This document shows positions 23,473 through 37,300 of a stretch of 64,000 nt of DNA, piece after piece (within the stretch, counting starts at the first letter, position 1; each line of letters begins with the position of its first letter). The stretch is taken from positions 20,171,001 through 20,235,000 of the forward strand of contig NC_073354.2 of assembly GCF_027580225.2 (NCBI RefSeq), given 5' to 3'. Source of the stretch: Misgurnus anguillicaudatus. Taxonomy: Eukaryota > Chordata > Actinopteri > Cypriniformes > Cobitidae. Position numbers and translations under genes: made by a program. The notes under the pieces were generated by a model that was not told the DNA's origin, did no database searches, and saw only the letters and a list, made by a program, of their open reading frames with translations.

Positions 23473-23923
23473 AGTATGTTCATGTAAATCTTTACTTCTG
23501 GAAACCAAAATTAAGCACATTTACTGTTAAAATCAAAATCATGAAAGAATATTTAAGACTAAAATCTATTAAAAACTATCAAAATAAACATTTAAAAGTT
23601 TAAATTTCTCATTGGTACGTTAGCAGAAGGCAGTGGATGAGTGGTTCATAACTTGCTTATGAATGGAGGCCCACACAGATACAGAACACCTGAGAACAGA
23701 GAAGAGGTTTTCACAAAACAAAGGTTTATAAAGCAGAATTCACACAAAAATATCTACAATACAGCTAAAATCAAGATCCATTTGATCAATGCAACTTGAT
23801 TGTTATAAAAAATATTTACTTGTTTTGGGATTAGATATGATCTTTTTGGTGTGTGGCATGAATGCATTGCAAAGACAAAACAGTCATGGTTTTGACATCA
23901 TTGGCTTACCATTCAAGGCACCT

Positions 23924-24013
23924 TTAGAAGAGTCCTTTAATCTCCTCTGTAACTGGATCAAGGTCAATGTCATAGAAACAGGGCCGTGTAGGTAATCCTG
24001 GCATGGTACTCAT
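23924..24013 (-). CDS. mthfd1l: MTHFD1L last coding exon (residues 470-498, stop)
   Basis: Acceptor TTTTACAG|ATGAG, then [19 protein letters not shown] and a TAA at 23926-23924. The LPTRPCF loop is conserved at the C-terminus of all eukaryotic formate-THF ligases. No AATAAA or ATTAAA is seen on the minus strand for about 565 bp beyond the stop. The first AATAAA (23356-23351) lies inside a MITE, so the 3' UTR end is not placed. Confidence 0.95.
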   Translation of the reverse strand: MSTMPGLPTRPCFYDIDLDPVTEEIKGLF

Positions 24014-27000
24014 CTGTAAAACAGGTGCAATTCAATGAGCAGTTGTTTTTTGACACACAATAAATATTTTTGGTAGCCTGGGTGACATATAACGTAGATT
24101 ATTTCAGTTTAATTTGACAGATTTATCAATTCCAAGGAAAACAATTGTATTGTGTGTGTAAACAATGCGTCACACTGCAGAAGGTAACGGAGGCAGAGAG
24201 AGAACAAATGTTTTTCGAATTAAACACTATGCTATATAAACTGCAGTAATAACTCCAGTAAGAACAAATTCATTCACAAACAAAACAGCTAATTTAAACT
24301 AAGTAGTTGTTTTAAACTAACTGTGACTAGCAAAACAATTAGGTGATCATGGACCACAAAACCAGTCAAAAGGGTCAATTTTTTTAAATTAAAATGTAAA
24401 CATGCTCTGAAAGCTGAATTTATAAGCTTTACATTGATGCATGATTTTTTAGGATATAGGACAATATTTAACTATTTGAAAATTTGAAATCTGAGGGTGC
24501 AAAAAAAATAGAAAGAAATTGAGAAAACAAATCACCATTGTCCCAATGAAGTCCTTAGCAACACATATTAGTAATGATACATTTTTTATACATTTATGGT
24601 ACAGTAAGAAATGTACAAAATATCTTTATGGAACATAATCTTCACATAAAATCTTAATGATTTATTGCATTAAAATGTATTTTTGGCTATACCCGTGCGA
24701 CTTATGACTGGTATTGTGGTCCAGGGTCACATATTAAGGCAAGTCTAGTTATCTGAAAACTACTACAAATTAATAAAAACTAGATAGCTCAAAAAGATTG
24801 ATAATTCTTTAGCCTTTTATTTTCCTTAAATGCTACAATGCCCTAATTTGACAGTTGTGAATTTTGATAGATCAGTGGAAAGCATTTAATATATGTTTGA
24901 AGATTTGCTTTCTAAAACATCAAAATGGTGGTCAATCAGAGCAGCCAAGTGATTATATGAAACAAATGAACAGCATATCTTAGCATAGCACAAATTAAAA
25001 TCAAGTGACTAGAACACATGTGAGATACAGGCAATGGAAGGGAATTATCATAATGAAATTTCATCATTCAAAAAAAGAAAGTTCAAGATTGAAGAATAGC
25101 ACATCATTTATTCAGCAATTTTACCTTCCTTAGTGTTAACTTAAATATCACCAAGGTCTTCGATACTTTTTAGTCTTAATCTATTGTACTGGATCTTTAA
25201 AGGAAAACACCAGTGTTTTTCAATATTTTACTATGTTCTTATCTGAACTTAGATGAATTAATATATACCCATCTTTTTTCAATGCGTGCACTTTTAATCT
25301 TTGTACAGCGCCTTGTGAATGTGTTAGCATTTAGCCTAGCCTCATTCATTCCTTAGGATCCAAACAGGGATGAATTTAGAAGCCACCAAACACTTCCATG
25401 TTTTCCCTATTTAAAGACCTACATGAGTAGTTACACGAGTAAGTATGGTGGCACAAAATAAAACTTGAGTTTGAAGCCATAGGAATGAATGGGGCTAGGC
25501 TAAATGCTAACACATTCACAAGGCACTACAAAGATTAAAAGTGCACGCATTGAAAAAAAGATAGGTATGCATTATTCATCTAAGTTGAGGTAAGAACATA
25601 GTAAAATATTGAAAAACTGTGGTGTTTCCTTTTAAAAAAATCTTTAACTGCTATGCATACAAGCTTACGAGAAAGATCAAATGCAAATGCAAGATTAAGT
25701 ACTTTAGGTATTGATGCCTCATCATGACCAATAAACCTTTCTGTGGTTGTGTGCACTTTTTCTTCAACTGTTCAGATGCTGAAGAAAAATATTTTCCAAC
25801 ACTACTGTAGTTTCCCATTAGTAGCACAAAGCCTTATCTCTCCATCTCTCACTCTAATTCAATAAAAAGAAAAATTCTTCTCATCCCTGATGACCCATGA
25901 AAACTTTATTGGCTTATCAGAATAAATGAACTGCCTTGTAGAGATGATGTAGACTCATGACCAATTTCCTGTTTTCCTGACAAACAAACAAAAAACACAA
26001 TTGCTCCCTGCACACCTTCAGAGTTCGGTCCCTACAAAGTATACTTTGATGAATGCTACTTTGTAAGAACCCAATTTAACACTACTACAGCACATTCAAA
26101 CAAATCTTTAATAGCCTGCTGTACAGAAAGTTAGTTACAGTGTCATGATATCTTCTGCACCAAAAACAAACAAGGATTTACTTAATCGGTACACAAATCT
26201 TCACTCATTAAAGGAAAACATGACTTTTTGTCTTTCCATTTAAATGTTGGCTTGTGTGTCTGGTCAATTGTTTGTCAACACAAAAATCTTGTTAAGCTTC
26301 TATCTGCTTTCTAAATTAAGCAAAGCTATTCCGCCGATTATTTCCATAAACAATGCTCCATTATGAAATTGCTGAAGTGTTCAAGAACAAGTAAATCCAA
26401 CGTGCGTAAGAGAGTCTGTTACTAGCATCTGTTCATATCAGTGTCTTAGTCAGGCTGCCAGAACACAGTGAGCCTTCCAGCAGCGCCATCAGAAATCTAT
26501 TGTGCGGCTTACAGCAGACACGGATTTGAGCAGTAAATTTCCTGAGTTGAGTGGAAGCTAAGATCCATTGAGTCTCATTGTTCTCTGGCTGACCTCTCCC
26601 TCACATATCTGGTGTATGACATCAGCCACTTCCTTCTGTTACCCCCCATGTCTGCTTTGTCCCTCAGGGGCTTCCATTGAAAGGACTGGGCAGACAAACA
26701 TAGAGAACCTGGTTGGTAAAGCCGATTGATGCATGTAACTGCAGGTTTAGACCTTAATGTGACACGCCACTAAATTGTTAGTTACGACCTAACCAAAACT
26801 GACAGACAGGAAACAGTGTTCATAAAATACATTCAAGAGCAAGAAATTACTGACGCTAAAAGAAAAAGACAGTAAGAAGGAAAGAAAGAAAGAGAAAGAC
26901 AGACAGACAGACAGACAGAAAAAGAAAGATAGAAAAAGGAAAAGAAAGAAAGAAAAAAAGGATAGACAGACAGAAAAGAAAGAACGAGAGACAAAAGACA

Positions 27001-27103
27001 GACAGACGGAAAGATAGAAAGAGCAAAAGAAAGACAGACAAAGGGTAGACAGACAGAAAGACAGACAGAAAAAGAAAGAATGAGAGACAAAAGACAGACA
27101 GAC

Positions 27104-27138
<35 letters not shown>

Positions 27139-27640
27139 CAGACAGACAGAAAAAGAAAGAACGAGAGACAAAAGACAGACAGATGAAAAGATAGAAAGAG
27201 GAAAAGAAAGAAAGACAGATAAAGGATAGGCAGACAGAAAGACAGAAAAAAAGAACGAGAGACAAAAAACAGACAGATGGAAAGATAGAAAGTGGGAAAG
27301 ACAGACAGACAGAAAAAGAAAGAACGGGAGACAAAATACAGACAGATGAAAAGACAGAAAAAAGAAAAGAAATATAAGAAAGATAGACAAGGGGTAGACA
27401 GACAGAAAGACGGAAAGATAGAAAGACAGACCGAAAGATAAATAGACAGATAGAAAGAAAAACAGAAAGAACAACAGACAAAAGGAAAGAAAGAAAAAAA
27501 ACGAACAGACGTAAAGAAAGACAGACAGACAGACAGACAGATGGAAAGAAAAAACAGACAGATGAAAAAGAAAGACAGATGCAAAGAAAAAGCATTAACG
27601 ACAGACAAAGGATAGAGAGATGGAAAGACAGAGGATAGAC

Positions 27641-27727
<87 letters not shown>

Positions 27728-27991
27728 CAGACAGATAGATAGAAAGAAAGACAGACAGACAGACAGACAGACAGAAAGAAAAAGGCAGACAGGCGGAAAG
27801 AAAGTAAGACAGACAAACAGAATAAAAGAAAAACAGACAGACGGAAAAGAAGGAAAGACAAACAAGACAGACAGACGGAAAGATAGACAGACAGACGGAA
27901 AGAAAGAACTAAAGATAAAAAGAAAGAAAGACTGACAAACAGAAAGAAAAAAGACAGACGGAAAAAAACAGACAGACAGACTGAAAGAAAT

Positions 27992-28048
<57 letters not shown>

Positions 28049-28094
28049 AAGACAGACAGACAGACGGAATGAAAAAAACAGACAGATGAAAGAA

Positions 28095-28135
<41 letters not shown>

Positions 28136-28326
28136 AAAAGACGGAAAGAAAGACTGATGCAAAGAAAAAGCAAAAACGACAGACAAAGGATACATATAGA
28201 AAGACTGAAAGAAAGACAAAGGATAGACAGATAAAAAGAAAGAAAGACAGACGGATGGAAAGAAAGAACTAAAGATAAAAAGAAAGTAAGACTGACAAAC
28301 AGAAAGAAAAAAGACAGACGGAAAAA

Positions 28327-28360
<34 letters not shown>

Positions 28361-31300
28361 GGAAAGAAAAAAACAGACAGATGAAAGAAAGAAAGACAGA
28401 CAGACAAAAAGACGGAAAGAAAGACAGATGCAAAGAAAAAGCAAGAACGACAGACAAAGGATACATATAGAAAGACTGAAAGAAAGACAAAGGATAGACA
28501 GATAAAAAGAAAGACAGACAGACAAGACAGACAGAAAAAAAGACAGACAGACAGATAGAAATAAAGACAGACACATGTAAAGAAAGAAAAAAGAGAGAAA
28601 GACAGACAGATGGAAAGAAAGAAAGAATAAAAAGAGAAAGACAACGGGCAGAAAAACGACAGACTCACAGAAAGACAGACGGAAAAAAGACAGATGGAAA
28701 TAAAGACAGAAAAAGAATGACAGCCAAAAGACAGACAAAAGACAGATAGAAAGACAGACAAAACTCTAAATAGGACTAAGAAAAACAATAAAGATTAAAC
28801 TAAAGTTCAAAGCATTGGCGGTACATTTTGACAAGGGGTTGAAGGTGAAAGGTCATGAATGCTTGCCGTGTGTCCTGTAGTAGACCCATGGAGATGAAAA
28901 GGAACAAACCAGTGGATGAACCGGAGGGGCGTGAGTCAGAGCAACTCATCTCCCAGCAGGCCACGCTGCAGCCACCTGACCCTGCATCACAGCCAGGACC
29001 TTAATATCAACCCAGAAATCAACTTCCTTCCCTAAGCCTCAGACAGCCAACAAAACAAATACAGTACATTAAAAAATGCATGAATCAAACTGGGCCACTC
29101 AAACGAGTATTAGGTGACAGGCTGGTCAGAACAAATGACCATCATCACAAAACAGATGCATCACTATTGGATGAAGATCCTGCCAAGAACATATTGTGCA
29201 ATGCTACAACAGCAGAGTTCAGTCCAGAACTCACAGGTTTGGCCCAGCTAAACAGAGCAATGGTTTAATAGCATCATAAAGCCACAGTGTTTACACTTTA
29301 AAGCCTTACCATATATGACACAAAGACACAAGAATACAATTTAGCTGACAATTACATCTAAATAGCTATAAATCAAATGCTTTCATTATGTTTTCATGAA
29401 TTTGATGGATGGTATTGACCTTCATGTGATGTTTTAGATATTTTAGTGTATGGATGGACCAAAGCATTTGGGTGATTCTCACGAAATCCAGACCTAGAAG
29501 GTGTCCAGCATCAGATTTTTTAAAAAACCCTTGAAGCCAATTTTTTTTGCACATACAGTATAGGATTAAGGTCTGAACTTACTATAAACACTATTTTTAG
29601 AGGATTTAAAAAATATTTCCTATAGAATTATTTAAATTTTTTAGATTATAATTATCAAAAATGATCATTACCGCAACATACTGTTACATAAAATATATGC
29701 ATTTACAAACTCATGTTTCAGTAATGAGAACTAAAAGTTGTCTAGGTACTATGACAAACTAAATTTCAACTTTTATCTGGAGAGAAAAAATAAGAACTGC
29801 TTACCTGGTAGCCATCTTGAGTGTCAAAGTCAATTATGTCCCTTCCAACATTTTTTTTAAATGTTAGTTCTTTGAGGGCTTAAACATTCATTGAAAATTG
29901 TTGCGGAGGATGAGAAAAATTTTCTTGGACACATTTATATTCCTTATTATTGTCTCTACATTTACCAATAATCACCAAAACCACATGTTTCTCTACTGTA
30001 GATGTTTATAGTATAACATGCACTGATGCTTTTTATTTTTTAGATTTTTAATTATAAATATTTCCATGTCAAAGAACCCAAGAAACATTGCGGTAATGAA
30101 AATTTTCCCCATTAATGTGGAAAAACAACAAAATTGGTTTGTATGATGTCATTTGAAATCATGTGCAAAATAATACGTGAAGAGATGTTTGTAACTGTAT
30201 GCTTCTTATTTTGTTACTTTTACTTTTACTTTGCATTTACTTTTGTTATCAAAATGTTTCATTACACCTCACAGGTCTAATTTCGCGAGAATCACCCATT
30301 TGGCAGATCCAAAGCATTCAAGCTTTATAGGGATAAGACAATAAATGCCGATACACACCAATAATACCTGGCTGATAACGATTCTGAATCGCACAGCCTA
30401 TTACAGACAGCTTTTTCATGTACTACGGCTTTTGATAATCATAAACTCCTTATCAATCTTAAATCACTGTTAGCTTGAGACGTTTATAGCATGCATTTGA
30501 AAAAGCAAAACTCGTCAAACATAATCATTATACATATTCTTTATTTTCTTTAAAATACCTAAAAAGGTTTGAAGAACAGTAATATAAATATATGCTTAAG
30601 CCATTTCATGAAGATGCGCGTGTAATTGGTTCTTCCTCTGCTGCCCATATTGAGTTTCTGCACGAGAGCGCCCTCTGGCTTTTGGATGCATTTCACCATA
30701 ATTCATTGAAAAGCATAGCAAGCATCATCGGCCGATTTATCAGCCTATCCCTAACTGTGGGTTCACACCAGACACGTTTGAGGCGTCAAATTCGTGTCTA
30801 GGTTGCCGCTTGAACATATTGAGTTGACTCGCTTCATTCGCGTGTGAAAGCTGCACGTGAAATTCTAGTCATCGAGACATTCACGCGGAAATTGGCGTCA
30901 TGGGAGGGGCTCCGCTCGCTTCCTGTAATCACGTCACTACTACAGCAAGCTCCTGATTGGTTACCGCGGCACGTTTTTTCCACCAAAGTAAAATTTTTTC
31001 AACTTGCGCGTTTCCCCCAAACTAGACGTACGCGAATGAGGCGGAATCGCATCTACCGCGCCACGCCAAACCCCTTGTGCCGACAGACCTTGCGTCTTCA
31101 CATTGACTTAACATTGAAATCACTCGCCCTTGACACCTCTACCGTGGCTGGTGTGAACGCATCATAAAGCTTTATATGTTTCCTAAGAATCAAACCCACA
31201 ACCTTTGCAATGCGCTACCAAATATGCTACAGGAAAACCAGTATAATGCACAATGCAAAAAGTACAAAGTACAACAAAAATCAAGCAAGAAGAAATAGCA

Positions 31301-34300
31301 GACTGGTGTGGGAGTCTCACAGCTCAATGGTGGTTCCTAAGGTGAACCAGCTGGTTTAAATGAGAACCAACACACACGCACACACATAGACAAGCATGGG
31401 TCATACCTGTCAAAATCAAGTTCTAAGCCCCATCTCATATCACGCTGTAAGGGTTGTTTTCACAGCGCATAGCCAAACTGTCTCACAGGTTTCATTGCGA
31501 ACCCTAACAGAGGCCTATGTAGGGTCCATACTTTCATTAATAATAATAAAAAACTGCCCAAACATTGTTAGGAATTCAGACAGACAGAAACACCCGCCTT
31601 AGGCTAGACAACATTGGCTGTCGAGAACGAAAACATAGCGGCCAATGGAATTCGGCCAAGTGCTGTTTTAAAAGGCCCGTGAGGTCATAGATCACAGGTT
31701 CAAACATAATCCTGGATCCTATTAGTAACTGAAACGTCCACCTACTTACCAGCAAAGGAAGTAATAAAAGACAGAGATGTTAGATAGCAGATGGCATCGA
31801 GAGTGAAGAGCTAATAAATATATCAAGAGGGAGAAATAGACATGCCAACATAGAGAAAAGAGGAAACAAAACGAAGATATAAGGCAAGAGCTTTCATCAG
31901 ATTTCAAAGCAACTCATCGTTCCAACTAATGGGTAGATAAACCCTGCTCCGATGCTGGCACGGACATCTCTTATTGGCAGGACAAAACCAGTGGGAACGC
32001 CCTTTTTCTGTGGCATGTGAGAAAGAGACAGGTGGGTCTTGGCCATGCAGATGGGTAGAGCACCAAAACCCTGTGCGAAATGAACAAAGTTAATACCATT
32101 ACAAAATATTTATATCGTTAGCTTTACACTGTCCAAACTAGATGCAACATGATATGCAATTTGTCTATACATACTGAACGTGATAAAGGGGCGTAACGCT
32201 TCCCAGTCAATCACAAAACACAGCCAATTAGAAAAGTTTTGCTCTGTTTGCTTCAGTTCGGTTTTTTGCTCTCTTGCACTGCAGCGGAAGAGCGCAGAGA
32301 CATACACAGATGCATCCCTCTGCTTTTTATTCTTCCTTGAATTACTTGAGGGATTTGTTATATATTTCTGCTTTTAAACATCTATAATCAGTCTCTCCTT
32401 GTCAATGTTTGATGATTAATATTCATAATGCACAAAACTTATTAAACGAGATCTCTGTACAAGCGAAGTTGCAGAAATATAAACTAAAAAAGAAATGTCA
32501 TGGCATCACATTGCAGGTGGTTAGGACAAAAACTGTGATTGAACGTGTGATCACGCGTCGTGTCTTGTCTAGTTAGGATTTTTTGTGATTGTTGCATGCA
32601 AAAATCCTTGATCTTGTGGCACGTTTTCTTAAGAAATGCGATGGAATATGCGGGATATTTATGCAATTTAATCCGACGAAATTGTGTTTCAAAAACTGTT
32701 TGCAGCTTTTGAATGATGTTCACGTCACATTATCACGTCACTTTGTATCATTTTTACTACCGGTGTATAAATCTCTAAATAATCACGCCCCCCCCCCATA
32801 TCTATCTACTCTATTCTCTCGTTACAGCTCTAATAGGAGCCTTCGCTCCAATGATCAGTTCCTCTTGCAGGTTCCGAAATCTCGATTAAAGACAAGAGGA
32901 AACCGTGCCATAGCTGTAGCCGGTCCTACCCTCTGGAATAAGTTACCCTTGGCAATTAAAACTGCTTCTACCATATCGTAATTCAAAAAGAGTCTGAAAA
33001 CGTTTCTTTTTAATTGTGCCTTTAATTGACCCTGAAGGGTTTATTTTATTTTTTTATGTTTTTATTATTGTATTATATAACTAGTCATGGACATCCTGCC
33101 TTTTAATTTGTGTTGTCATGTGTTTTAAGTTTTATGTCTTACTATTATGTTTTTACTGTATGCCTGACTATGTACAGCACTTTGGTAGGTCTCAACCTTT
33201 TTTAAAGCGCTTAACAAATAAAATGAACTTGAAATTAACACTTTATAATGTTTCCATGGCAACAGGGGACATGGCTGCGCTTGTGTGAAGTAAATGTAAC
33301 ATTTTTCAACTTTCTGCTAAGATATATGTGATTTTTGCTATGAAAATGCGGGGATTATGAAATCATGCAAGCCCCACATATTTTGCGCATGGAAATTTAT
33401 GCAATTTATGAAAGTGCGACGTATTTGAAAAAATGTGGCCCCTGTATAAATATGCGGACTTTGGCTGATTATGCGTTGAATCATGTGATCGCCTAATCAC
33501 GTTTTTCTGGAGAGACTGAATGCTCCCGACACCTGTTATCTTTTATCTAGTGAGATGCAACAATTTCACCGAACTCATTTTTGTACAAACATGGCTATAA
33601 TTTTCTAGCAATTTAATTTGCTATGGAATCTTAAAAAAACTTTTGGGGCGGTTTCCCCGACAGGGCTTATTCTAATCCCAGACTAAAAAGCTTGTTCTGC
33701 CTTAATTTAAAAACACCTTGTACTGGTCAATGTATCTTTATTTCAAACCTGCAGGTAAATTTGTTTTGCAGATAAAGAGAATTTCGGTCATCTAAAACAC
33801 ATAAACACTTTATGTTCTGCCATATCTTTAAGGGGACATATCATGAAAATCTGACTTTTTTATGTTTAAGTGCTATAATTGGGGTCCCCAGTGTTTGTAT
33901 TAACCTAGAAAATGTGAAAAAGATCAACCCAGTAACGTAGTTTTGGTAAACCATTCTCTGCAAGCATGCGAAAAAATAGGTCATTGAAATTGGCTCCCCT
34001 TGTGATGTCAGAAGGGGATAATACCGCCCCTTAATCTGCACTATCCAACCATGACACTGCCATTTAGTGCAGAGATCAGCTCATTTGCATGTTAAAGGAC
34101 ACACCCAAAATGGCACATTTTTGCTCACACCTACAAAGTGGCAATTTTAACATGTTATAATAAATGATCTCTAAGGTAAATGGTAATCAAAGAGAGACCA
34201 AAGATTTATTTTACATCTTAAACGGTCTTGTGAAATGTCCCCTTTAATGCATACCAGTATTGTTTTTTGTAAGGTTTGTTTGTAAAAACTACTTTAAATG

Positions 34301-37300
34301 TCCTAATATCACTAAGGCCTAGTACTGGCTTAATTTAAACCCTGTCCGGGAAACCTCCCCATAGTCTCCTAACAAATAAATCGCATACTATCAAGCTTAT
34401 GTGATATTAGTGAGAATGGTCAGTGCTTTTTCACCTGTTCATTGTAGTAGTCAATCTTAGTTTTAGCCTCAGGTGACAACTCAATGTCATCCGCACCATA
34501 AACCTTCTGTGCAATTGTCCGAATCTTTTCCACAATAGGATCCTATACAATAAAAAAGAAAACAGATGAGTGTCAAATACTTCTTTATTCTTAACATAGG
34601 CTATCTCTTTTAGATTGCCATACAATCCCCCACAGTCTGCATTTTGGGTAAATGTTTGGGATTGCAAGTGTTCAGAAATCTAATAGGATAATAGAGGCCG
34701 GTCAGAGCAGGCAACAAATATTACTAAGAAAGTGCCTTTTCATAGAATCAGTTAATCAAAGTCACAACATCTAAAACTCACTAAGGTTAACTGAAACCAG
34801 CTGACAGTTTTACAACCCCCATCCAACCCTGACTAATGCACACTGGGAAATCTCCTACAGTATGTGCTGTTAATGACCAACTAGAAGACATTCTTGACTC
34901 TTGATCATGCTTAAAAATAACTACGGTCACTCTTTTTCAAAATATCTCTGAGACCATTATAAGCAAGGCCTCACCTGAAGACTATAGAGGAATCTGAAAT
35001 GGCTCTCCTGAGATGCAGCTTCTTTTACAGCATGTGCCAACTCTACAGTGCCCCGCCCACCTCTTGACCAATGATAGCACGGCACAGCAGCTGAGGCCCC
35101 AGAATTCTTTGCGATGTGACACACCAGATCAATCTCAGCTTGAGTGTCAGTCCTTTACACACAGACAAACAACACTTTATAGCACCACCTACGTATAGAT
35201 GTTTTAGATCAGATTTGAATTCAATGCTTTGGTCACCATTGGCTGCTTTCTACTTACTTGAATATATTCAGAGCCACAACCACAGGAACACCAAAGAGAT
35301 GAGCGTTTTGAATCTGCTTCGTCAGGTTACTGCAGCCCTCCGCAACCAACTGCAAATTCTGATGACAAAAATTAAATTAAATGACTAAATATCAACTACG
35401 GATAGATGGCCCCTGTTGTTTTTAAATACACAGCCAACTAATTTCAATCTCTTAGGGCTGTGTATCGGCAAAAATCTCACGATACGAATCACAATACAGT
35501 GGTTGCAGTGCGATATGTTGCGATACATTTGATACTATAAAGCAAGGCTATATGTAAGGAATAATTGATGACGGGCCGTTGAATTATAAGAAAATAATGC
35601 ACACCCAAGGTGGTTAAGCGGCACGACGGGAAGCAAAGTCAATTATTCCGTAATGGCGCTTTTCCATTGCATAGTACCCCACGGTTTAGTTTAGTTTGGG
35701 TCGGGTCAGCTCACCTCACTTTGGCGTGGTTAGCATTTCCATCGAGTTTGGTATCACTTCGCAGTGGGAGGGATTTTAGGCGTGTCATTATATTTGCCCT
35801 GCATACTGCTGTGACATCATACAAGTGACAGCGTTGTTGTTCATTCCCATACATTTATTTATTTCTCAGTCTGCCACAAAATTAAAATTGGCCACCATAA
35901 ATAGATGTTTGCACATCGCGTTTATCACTAACGTTACCTCTATCTCTCATGACAGTTTTGGTTTAAACACCCGTGGCGTCAGAAGTTGACGCACTCCGCT
36001 GAGCCTCAATAAAGTTGCATTTAAGCATATAATGCTGACGTGCTCGTTGCGAATATTCCACCACAAACTGCAAGTCTGGAAAAAACTGTTATGGTGTCCC
36101 TGATTCTCAACCTGTGGATGTTTTCATCGCTAAAAGGGAGTTTGGGAACTTTTAGCAGAACACAGATGACAACATGTTTGCTCGAGACAGCGCAAGCTAT
36201 CATGAAGGTAAAGCTAATCTTTACATTAGCAATTACGCTAAGTGACGATTTTCTCAGACCAATTAGTGATCTACTGTGTTTTCGCGTCACGCTTGGTATC
36301 AGCTCGGGTCGCTTGGAACCCCAACCGAGGTGGTACGAAAAAAAGTACTGGGTACTACACACTGCACGCAATGGAAAAGCTCCCAAAAGTAAGCTGACCC
36401 GACCCAAACTAAACCAAACCAAACCGTGGGGTACTATGCAATGGAGAAGCGCCATTATACCACAGTTACCAAAAATATTGCTCTGGTGCCTATTTTTAAG
36501 ACATTTTAAAGGTTAGGTGTGCAGTTATTGAAAAATAATCAATACCCATGGAACATTTCTCAACCAATCAGAATAAAGCATTTAACAGCCCCGTGGTATA
36601 TATTGGGATATTTCCTATTTTAGGACTATAATAGGATATCATATAATTATAGGAAAGCTGTCATTGAGAACACGCCACCGTATGTAAACCTGAGCCATGC
36701 CCCTATGGTAGTACTTCCTGTCACTGTTTAGGTTCAGAGAGAACAATGCTAACTAGTGGTCGGGATGTAAACTCCAAACAAAACAACTGCTATGAATCAT
36801 AAAATTGCCATAAAATCTATATTGCCTTTTTGAGAATCAACACAGTATTGCCCATCAAAATATCACGATACTTACACAATATTTTTTACGCAAATAGTCA
36901 AGATTTTTTTACCTCTACTATTTCTGATGCAAGTACAAACTAAATATAATAGGCACTGTTTAACTAACTCGCTCACTCATGGCTAATATAAATCTAACCA
37001 CATTTATGAGGCTGTGTGACTATACACTATAAAAGGGTTCGGGGTAACATGTATATATTGCATACTTTAACATATACACACGATAAACTGTGTTAATATT
37101 GTTTTGGCAAAGGGTCTTGGGAATATGCATGTTGACATAGACTTGTCAAACACATTGTGTAAGGCCTTTCGGCTAAGTACGCTATAAAAACAACTTATAG
37201 TCCACTCAAAGGTCCCGTTCTTTCTGTGTTTTTGAAGCTTTGATTGTGTTTACAGTGCACAATATAACATGTGTTCATGTTTCATGTGTAAAAAACACGT

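Larger units (their letters stand above)
35456..36905. mobile_element. Old element with CGATAC-rich ends, outer layer of a nest
   Basis: AGGGCTGTGTATCGGC and CACGATACGAATCACAATAC at the left, AATATCACGATACTTAC near 36860 at the right, with family B copy B inserted between. The right terminus is not clear. Confidence 0.45.

Noticed and set aside
26850..28760. A CRISPR-like or satellite array
   Set aside because: Units are 4 bp with no spacers; it is a compound microsatellite in a vertebrate intron.
26789..28788. Long minus-strand open frames (up to 649 codons)
   Set aside because: They lie in a tetranucleotide array. Period-4 DNA keeps frames open, and the text is only repeated C/L/S/V/F.
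30844..31167. 107-codon frame in a CpG-rich patch
   Set aside because: Coincides with a MITE defined by inverted ends; no family resemblance.
31913..31918. Use of GTTGCT (four bases further) as the donor
   Set aside because: It would add ATGA and shift the frame of the conserved last exon; the donor is also weak.
32589..32981. 130-codon + strand frame as a host gene
   Set aside because: Its second half is the C-terminus of an L2-like reverse transcriptase and its first half is unrelated upstream repeat sequence.
36021..36516. Opposing frames of 144 and 158 codons
   Set aside because: Within a palindromic MITE, with no protein family resemblance; the overlap comes from the sequence, not from coding.
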